Position numbers and translations under genes: made by a program. This document shows, piece after piece, positions 48,301 through 57,900 of a DNA stretch of 64,000 nt. Every line of letters begins with the position of its first letter. Position 1 is the first letter of the stretch. The DNA comes from Mesostigma viride. Taxonomy: Eukaryota > Streptophyta > Mesostigmatophyceae > Mesostigmatales > Mesostigmataceae. Under the pieces are notes generated by a model, which saw only the letters and a program-made list of their open reading frames with translations, made no database searches and was not told where the DNA came from. The stretch is from positions 21,001-85,000 of the forward strand of contig RPFO01001137.1 of assembly GCA_009746045.1 (NCBI GenBank), written 5' to 3'.

Positions 48301-51300
48301 CATTGTACATATCCAGGCTGCAACACAGGTTGTCTGACATGAGACTTCTTAGGCTTGGGAGCAACCAGCCTACAGGAACAAGCCTCAGCAACCTGTTTTA
48401 CTGCATTAAACAAAGATGTCCCTCCCAGCCTCCTTGCAAACTGGAGTGCCTGGGCAGCATGACCAAACATGTGATGCAATCTCAATGCAATGTTTGACAC
48501 AAGAGACATTTTATTAAATACAGGTGAGGTGCTTGGAACAGCACGCTCACTTACAACCATGCTCCCCATTGCATCATTCAGGCCATCAGCCTCACACCTC
48601 CTCTAAAGGAGCTTCCTGCCCTAAGGCAGGACTTCCACGCTCCAACATTGAAGGAGTACGCAAACTACCTCCAAGAGCCATGTGGGAACGTTGTTGCCTT
48701 GTGGTAACTGCTTTCACCATGGTGACGTGGGAAGACCCAGTCACTACCCCATTGTGTTCTTCCTCCATGGATACCCTCAACCTGTGCAGGGGACTCTCAA
48801 CCTTAAGTGGGAGACTCTCAACCTGTGCAGGGAGCAAATCAACTTCAGTCCAGAGTAATTGGGGGGTCACTCTTAGCCCCCTCCCTGGCGGACCCTAGCA
48901 AGCCCAGGGAAGGCTGAGCCTGTCAGATTGGGTTGTTATATCCACCTTGGCCCCCTTGCCTACGCCAGCGAGGGCAGTCCTTACGGATGTGGCCCTGCTG
49001 TCGGCAGAAATAACACGTGACTCAAGGTGCCACAAACCCAGGTGGCCCCCGCTGGGGCCCCACCCTGTTAAAATCAAATGTGGGACGTTGAGCCGCTGGG
49101 TGCTCCTGGGAAGGACCTCCACGACGCTTGGAGCCACTGAATCCATTGGCACGGAAGCCCCCACGCTTGGGGGTCCCTGACCTGGCCGGGGCATAGCCGT
49201 TGGAGGGCTGTCCCCCCCCTTGGTTGGCCTTGACCTTGGGAGTACTACCCCCTGCTGCGGCTGCCCCCTCCACCTTGTCCTTCTCCTTCTGCTTCTCCTT
49301 GGCCTTGTCTGCCTGCTTCTTGCCTCCCACGTACTTGCCGAGTTGATATTGCCTGGCAAGCAATACTGTTATACTAAGCTACTTGGCTTGTAGAGATTCT
49401 ACTTCCGATTACTTCAATCCAAAAACGGGTTCATTCTGACAAGTATTGCTCGAGATATGAGCAAGATACTGTTCTACTACATTCTACTTGGATTCGGTGA
49501 TTCGACGGTAGTTCTTCAAGTGACGCGTGGCATACGGCGTCTTGTCACAGTGTACGATAGGACATTTAGTCTTCGACACTGCGGTCTAATCAATGCTATC
49601 GATTAGACGTAACAAATAATGACAGGACTTGTGCGACAGGACATTGATGTGACTATTTATGGATAACGAGCCGAACCATGCGGGACCAAAGTGAAGGAGT
49701 GTGATATTGTGAGATTATCTGTCCTATCAGTCATATGATGTGACTGGGTCACAATAAGTATATCACGAGCAGGGCGCTGCCACTTGGTAGCACCACTTTC
49801 CCTGCACCTGTTTCCTCGCACCTTCGGCGACGGTTCTCACGTGCTTCGTGCATTCTGTGCTGGTATCCATAACCAGCAACGAATACCTATTGATTAATAT
49901 AACTACTTCCTTCGTAGATATCAATCAGTGCAGGCTGAACCACAGTTCAGCCACAGTTTCTTTAACTCGAATTACAATCGAGTTCGTAATCTGCTGATTA
50001 CGGCATTGTTTTCTCGTGTCGTCAAAAGTTTACGGTGTTGTTCCATTACATGGGAAACACGCGTGAATTTCGTGAGCCATCTCCCGAGCGTGCATCGGCT
50101 CCTTCGTCGTCATTCTTCAATTTCAACGTTCAACGTACGGCATCTACTGCTGAGCTGCATTCGCGTGATGTTCAACCTACGCTGTCTCAAGCGCTCGTCA
50201 GCAGGCCGCCGGTTTCCAACGATCTGCATCAATTCGTCGACGACCTTACTCAGGATTTGGAAATCTGTCGGAAAATTCCCACATTTTCCGAAGGCTCGCA
50301 TCATCGGGACCAGAAGAGCAAACTCAAGTGATTTCGGCACTTCGTACCTACGGTCTGGGTGTTCGTGCGCTCGCAACGGCATGGTCTGGAATTTTGGCGA
50401 CTATTCCGGCTGTCGCTGTTCCAATTCGTAACGTCGAGTGGGCGTCTTCTGTCGACGGGATTATCAACGTTGCTGCTTCTATCGAGCGACTGTCAAACCT
50501 CGCGGAACCAGGCGAAGATATCGAAGGACTGCCCGAATTATATCCGGGCCTCGTGCAACAGATTTTGGATAACGTGCTTTAGCGTCTGCGCGAGGATCGG
50601 CGTTTGGATTAAATTTTCTGTTGTACATAACAGTTAATTAATTCAGGAATTTTTTTTTCTTGGTTCTGAGTGCGTCAGGAATTAATTTATTAATTTCCTA
50701 GCTATTTTCTTTCTTCGGCGTCGGCGTCGGCATCGGCAATTTTCATCGGCAGTGGCAGCAAGAATGGAGGGCTATGAAGACGGCGAGATTCGTGACGGTC
50801 GGCTGCGGGGTCAGAATAATAATCATTCTCCATGTCCAGCACCAGCAGCAGATCTTCCTCGCAGAGCCAAGGCCTAGGAGGGCTTTGCTATCCTGAATCA
50901 GATGCCCAGTCTCAAGGATCATTGGACTGTCAAGGATAAGGACATCACTATTAGGCACCTTAAGGGATATAAGGGCTTGTATAATGGTAACAATCCTCTG
51001 CAGGTCCTGTGCATTTCTCAGTATCTTCTTAAGTGTCCCAAGAGGGTGCAGAAGTATGTGAATGAAGTATGTCAAGTTTGAGGAGGGAGAAACTTGAGAT
51101 GAGTTTATCACTGATTTTGAGGTTATTCCTGGATGATAAGAGGGCTAGTGATGGGTCCTTTTGGAAAAAGGAGTAAATTGATTTCAAGGCTGAGGGCCTG
51201 ATCCTGCAGGCCTTTGAGGATTTCCAGGAGCTGAGGCACAACTGTGCTGGCAATGGGTATGTAGTGTCACATGAGATAGCCATGGATGACTTCCTAGGTA

Positions 51301-54300
51301 GCCTGGGCTTGGATGAGGTCGCCTTGGATAACCTGCAGGTGCACATGCGTACATGTACCACCTGGGCTGCTATGGCAGCCAAGGTCAAGGATTATTTCAG
51401 GGGCAAGTATGCGATGCGTGGGGCAGTGGGTGAGATGCGTGGGCAAGGAGGCAGACAAGGCCAAGGAAAAGTAGAAGGAGAAGGACACGGTGGAGGGGGC
51501 AGCCGCAGCAGGGGGTAGTACTCCCAAGGTCAAGGCCAACCAAGGGGGGGGACAGCCCTCCAACGGCTATTATGCCCCGCCCAGGTCAGGGACCCCCAAG
51601 CGTGGGGGCTTCCGTGCCAATGGATTCAGTGGCTCCAAGCGTCGTGGAGGTCCTTCCCAGGAGCACCCAGCGGCTCAGCGTCCCACATTTGATTTTAACA
51701 GGGTAGGGCCCCAGCGGGAGCCACCTGGGTTTGTGGCACCTCGTGTCACGTGTTATTTCTGCCGACAGCAGGGCCACATCCGTAAGGACTGCCCTCGTTG
51801 GCGTAGGCAAGGGGGCCAAGGTGGGTATAACAAATCCTCCTTCTTGCCTCCCACATACTTGCCCCTGAAATGATCCTTGACCTTGGCTGCCATAGCAGCC
51901 CAGGTGGTACATGTACGCATGTGCACCTGCAGGTAATCCAAGGCGACCTCATCCAAGTCCATGCTACCTAGGAAGCCATCCATGGCTATCTCATGTGACA
52001 CTACATACCCCTTGCTAGCACAGTTGTGCCTCAGCTCCTGGAAATCCTCAAAGGCTTGCAGGATCAGGCCCTCAGCCTTGAAATCAATGTACTCCTTATT
52101 CCAAAAGGACCCATCACTAGCCCTCTTATCATCCAAGAATACCTCAAAATCTGTGATAAACTCATCCCAGGTTTCTCCCTCCTCAAACTTGTCATAGACA
52201 TACTTCTGCACCCTTTTGGGACACTTAAGAAGATACTGAGACATGCACACGACCTGCAGAGGATTATTACCATTATACAAGCCCTTATATCCCTTAAGGT
52301 GCCTAACAGTGATGTCCTTATCCTTGACAGTCCAATGATCCTTGAGACTGGGCAGCTGATGCAAGATAGCAAAGCCCTCCTGGGCCTTGGCTCAGCGAGG
52401 AAGATCTGCTGCTGGTGCTGGACATGGAGAATGATTATTATTCTGGCCCCGCAGCCGACCGTCACGAATCTCGCCGTCTTCATAGCCCTCCATTCTTGCT
52501 GCCACTGCCGATGAAAATTGCCGGTGCCGACGCCGACGCCGAAGAAAGAAAATAGCTAGGGAATCGCCTGGTTATGCGAGGTTTGACTGTCGCTCGATAG
52601 AAGCAGCAACGTTGATAATCCTGTCGACAGAAGACGCCCACTCGACGTTGCGAATTGGAACAGCGACAGCCGGAATAGTCGCCAAAATTCCAGACCATGC
52701 CGTTGCGAGCGCACGAACACCCAGACCGTAGGTACGAAGTGCCGAAATCACTTGAGTTTGCTCTTTTGGTCCCGATGATGCGAGCCTTCGGAAAATGTGG
52801 GAATTTTCCGACAGATTTCCAAATCCTGAGTAAGGTCGTCGACGAATTGATGCAGATCGTTGGAAACCGGCGGCCTGCTGACGAGCGCTTGAGACAGCGT
52901 AGGTTGAACATCACGCGAATGCAGCTCAGCAGTAGATGCCGTACGTTGAACGTTGAAATTGAAGAATGACGACGAAGGAGCCGATGCACGCTCGGGAGAT
53001 GGCTCACGAAATTCACGCGTGTTTCCCATATAATGGAACAACACTGTAAACTTTTGACGACACGAGAAAACAATGCCGTAATCAGCAGATTACGAACTCG
53101 ATTGTAATTCGAGTTAAAGAAACTGTGGCTGAACTGTGGTTCAGCCTGCACTGATTAATATCTACAGAGGAAGTAGTTATATTAATCAATAGGTATTCGT
53201 TGCTGGTTATGGATACCAGCACAGAATGCACGAAGCACGTGAGAACCGTCGCCGAAGGTGCGAGGACACAGGTGCAGGGAAAGTGGTGCTACCAAGTGGA
53301 AGTGCCCTGCTCGTGATACACTAATTGTGATGCAGTCACATCCAGATGACTGATAGGACAGATAATCTCACAATATCGCAGTCCTTCATTGTGGACCAGC
53401 AGATCTCGGCTCGTTATCCATAAATAGTCACATCAATGTCATGTCGCACAAGTCCTGTCATTATTTGTTACGTCTGATCAATAGCATTGATTAGACCGCA
53501 GTGTCGAAGACTAAATGTCCTATCGTACACTGTGACTAAATGTCCTATCGTACACTGTCCTATCGTATACTGAGACGTCGTATGCCACGCGTCACTTGAA
53601 GAACCATCGTAGAATCACCGAATCCAAGTAGAATGCAGTAGAACAGTATCTTGCTCATATCTCGAGCAATACTTGTCAGAATGAACCCGTTTTTGAATTG
53701 AAGTAACCGGAAGTAGAATCTCTACAAGCCAAGTTGCTTAGTATAACAGTATTGCTTGCCAGGCAATAATAACTCCTACTATTCAGCTACATTCGGTTTT
53801 TCAGAATCGTATACTGCTGTAGCGAGGCTGGTGTCTGTCAGTTTAGGGTTTAGTCCATGTCTTACCACGCCGCGCCAGTCCCCAAGAGTGCCAGAGTTCC
53901 AGGATGTTCCAAGCCGGCTTTTGGCCGCTGGCGCAGCACGACAGGGCCTGGCATGCTCCGCAGTCCACATGGGCTACAACAGCCAAAGTTTGTACTAGTA
54001 CTAGGTATGTTCGATTCGGTATTAGGAAAGTGCAGGCTTTATTTTAGTATTCGATATGGTCAAGAGTCAGAGTGCCGAATATATTTGAAACCGAATACGG
54101 GTTCCCCTAGTGGTAATCGAATATATTCGAATTCGATACAGTGGACCCTGTGGAACCGAACTTTCGACACAGAACGCAAAGTTGTATTTGGTACAACCCT
54201 AGTGAATGGTGTTTCAACATGTGTTTGTGCAAGGGTGAATGTTTCATCATCTGCTTCCTCGTGCATACGATGCCCCATGCATGCACTGGCCCCATGGCCC

Positions 54301-54912
54301 TGCTACTGCTACTACAAGTTCCCAAATACTTAAATTGGTAATGAGTTTGGATTAAGTACTAGAACCTAACCCTCGTCTCCCAATCCCGACACCGCCACCG
54401 GCACCACCCCGGCCACACCGCTGCCACCACCACGGCCACACCGCTGCCACCACCACGGCCACACCGCTGCCACCATCACCAGCCCCTGGACGATGTCCAT
54501 GGTGCTTTTACTTCAGCGGCCATACTGGTGACAGCGGATGGTTCACACGCCCAAGTGCAAGGCGTAGGGGCAGGGCGTGTGTCTGCCCTCGCCTTACCCG
54601 CGGCGCTGCTGGCGTCCCGAGGGTCCTCATCGGCGACTGGAGCAGCGCGGCAGGGGTTGCCGGGGGGGGTGACGTCGCTGGCATACCTCGACCCCCAGTA
54701 CCTGACATCGGGTGAGTGGGTTATAGCGTGCAGGTATTACGGTGTGGGGATCCCTAAACCCGCGGTAATGGATGTCGGGGGGGTGGCGATAGCGCACGGG
54801 TGATACTGTCTGGCAACTCCCTCATAGAACTGTAGTACCTGACATCAGGTGAGTGACCCATGCCATTTCAGACATCAATGTGTGCACTGTGATCTTTCTC
54901 TCTCCCTCTTCC

Positions 54913-54968
<56 letters not shown>

Positions 54969-57900
54969 CCCCCTCTGTGTGTGCGTGTGCATTTGTGCGT
55001 TTTACAGGGTGTGCATCCCTCGTAATGCTGCCCTTCACGCACCCTCGATGCCCCCTCAATGCCCCCTTTATACCCCCTCGATGCCCCATTTACGCGCCAC
55101 CCTCCTTACGACCCCTTTATGCCCCACCCTCCTATGACCTGTGACCATGTGCTGCATCTCAACCCACGACCCCCCCCCCCCCTCTCGCCCCCAAAACCTC
55201 CCAAACCTTCTTTACACCCTCACCCGTCCTTCCCCCAATCCTCCTGACCCCATCGTCCCTCCCCCCCCCCCCCCCCCCAATCCTCCTTAACCCCCCTGGG
55301 CTGTGGCCTCCCACAGGCACCCTGTCCCCCGCCTCGGATGTGTTTGCGTTGGGTGTGGTGGCGCTCGAGATGCTCACAGGGGCCGCGCCCGCAGCACCGG
55401 GGCTGGTGGCGGCCGTGCAGGTGGGTAATACACAGTAGTAATGATTGTGCGTAGTGTGGTGGGCATACTTCAAGTATAGTTGCGCTGCCATAGTATCCTC
55501 TCTAACATACTATAGCAGTGTTGGGGATACTATAGCAGTGCCGGAGCTGGTAGCGGCCGTGCAGGTGGGGACACTATATCTACAAAACACATAGTGCTGT
55601 ATACTCCTACTATGCCAGGGACCAATCACCTCATTGATTCAACAATACCTTAATTGTGGCCCAAATTCATGCACTGTACCTGCAAGGGATGTATTAATCG
55701 AGTTCATGTGCGTGATTGGGCCAATTGTTTGGATGAGACGCCTCCGTGTGCGCGGCACCATTTGTACGTTGCGGGACGACGTTGGGCCATGACAGCCGTT
55801 GGCCGTGACAGTCTTCCAACTAGACAATGTAAGAGTAAAGGCAAGCCCTTTGCACAACCTCTCATCCAGGCCCTCGTGGCCTTTTCCTTCTTACTGTCAT
55901 CATCATAAGGAGCATAGAATGCTAATCTTTCTATCCACGTCTGGTGGACACGCGAGCAAGCAACCTAAAACAAGTCATGTTAACACTGAGGAATTTCCAT
56001 CTCCACCCATCCGAGCCAGGAGCTATTCTAGACACGTGATCGCGAGGTAAAGATACTTTTGCAATCAAAAGGAAAGCTGTCACTCTTCCTCGTTACATTT
56101 GTATCGGATGTTTTCTTTTTGAATTCACGTTTTGCGGATGGCAAGTACTCGTGCACAGAAAGCTGCTTTTGCCAAGGAATCCTCTCATGTTGTTGTCGTG
56201 ATGTCGTCGCTTTGAGAGCGATAGGACCTTGACGACACAATCGTATTAAACTATTACGTTGAGTAAAACCAAGGACGAGATATCCGGTGACGGCTCTTGT
56301 AAAGACACTTGAACTGCCGAAGGAAAGCAGCAACGAAGAAAATACATAACAGAGCTACGCATCTTTGTGGATGGTGGGCTGACTATCATCATGGCATTTC
56401 CAAATTCGCCAGCATGCCAATCCACCAACCCAATATGCGGCGCATACCATAATGTAGAGGAACATACCACCTGCCTCCAAGGGAGATAGCAATCACAGTC
56501 TGCCCCCACTCCCCTGACGAATGACAAGGAGTATGACCTTTCTGTAGGAGTATATCTTATACACATCGCGAAATACGGTCTACTCTCGTGTTGTGTGGCC
56601 AGGATAAGGGAGTCAGACCTGTTGGGGGGGCCTGAACTACCTCTTGTTGTTCCCAACCTGCTCCCATGTGGGGGATGCAGTCAGCTGGGAACCTCGAGTG
56701 TGGCTGGAGTTTGTATCCTTCCCGTGAGGCTTCCCTGTATCTTGGGTCGTCTTTAATGCAGAAATGTTTTTGGGGGGGGGGAGAGTGGATCCCAGATAAA
56801 CCGTAGTTAAGGGCCCCCCAACAACTGTACCTTAACCATGCAGGGTGGGCACTCTGGAGGGGTCTTAGGTGAAGTAGGGCAGCTTAAGGGCATGCTAATG
56901 GAAAGCATCAGCACCAAAACTGATGTACCCCAAGCTCGGCAGGGTCCCCGGCAAGAACGTGAACCCCCTAGTAGAAATGGGCAGGTCGTATGTATATGTC
57001 ATTGTGCCAAATACTGATGCGTGCAAGGCAGCTCAAGGGTAGTTGTAGACTTTTTCAGGAGTCAGCCACCAAACATACACCTACAAACTCAGGCAGGACC
57101 GCCAACACCAAGTGTCACAACTACCAACAGTCAACAGGAGTGGGCAAACACAGCTCATGTCTAGGCGCTGCAGCCGCTGCACGTAAAGCTCAATCATAGA
57201 TAGGCTTTCTAGTGAGCAGGAGCAAAGCACAGCCATGTCCATACAAGGCAAGATACCATGATGATAGACTTGTCAATACTCTCACAGGAGGAGTTCCAGC
57301 ACAGACTGCAAAGAAACGCTCAACGCCCATTGGAAAGGACAACAATCTGCATGCAGCTGTCACAAGGAGATATCGCTCGCAAGGTATTACTCCCAATCCA
57401 CTGCACTCAGGTAGACCAATGGAGCACCATAAATCCAACAGATCCCATCATCCAGTATTGTAGCTTCGTTGATCCATTACCACCCATATCCCAACAAGGG
57501 ACAGTTCTACCGAATACAGACAAGATGCTAGGTGCCCCCACGCTAGTAGTCACTTCCATACAACCACCATCTGCAGGGTTAGTGATCCTTTGCATTAGAC
57601 AGAAGCGCAAACAAATTGGTGAGGACCTAAGGCAGCCACATCCAATTCAACACTCGAAGTCTCTAGCAGATGGCGTAAAGGATAAGATAACCAGCCATCT
57701 TGGCATCAGTCATTCAAAGGGAAGTTAGCCCACAGGGTATGTCCATGTGTGCTTCTGCCTATATGCCATGACCCAAACTTGTGTGGGATACCATAACAAC
57801 ACTTTGTGTGTCAATTTTTATCTTTTTGGTATGCTTAGCTATGCATAGTTTGTAAGGATGATCTAGGATGATCTATAATACCACAACATATTAGGTCTTT

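Larger units (their letters stand above)
45333..49363 (-). mobile_element. Decayed Copia-like LTR retrotransposon (gag remnant to RNase H)
   Basis: Minus-strand order is gag remnant, integrase, protease-like, RT, RNase H, followed by the 3' region that forms the palindrome at 44627. RT with AFLKGD and GDDL motifs and the RNase H class place it with Ty1/Copia. The gag N-terminus is missing: leader sequence is joined directly to gag at GKYVGGKK near 49345. Frameshifts between domains and a stop in the gag zinc knuckle show that it is dead. It lies inside intron 11 of the pseudokinase gene, antisense to that gene. LTR ends could not be fixed. Confidence 0.85.
49346..53768. repeat. Large inverted duplication of Copia 5' halves, centre ~51855
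   Basis: 49346-51850 (plus) and its inverse at 51850-53768 share leader, leader ORF and gag at high identity. The right arm lacks about 170 bp corresponding to 50523-50690 and the zinc-knuckle end of gag. A leader segment of the same family also lies at ~43620-43845, so three copies of it are in intron 11 (43620-43845, 49770-49970 inverse, 53110-53330). Confidence 0.88.

Noticed and set aside
43175-54482. A missing exon encoding HRD between exons 11 and 12
   Set aside because: Using the acceptor at 54483 keeps the phase and supplies the catalytic-loop region (VHGAFTSAAIL), so no further exon is needed; the residues are truly replaced.
56246-57728. Two motif-free ORFs in intron 13
   Set aside because: No domain, no splice support and no similarity to the Copia or LINE parts recognised here.
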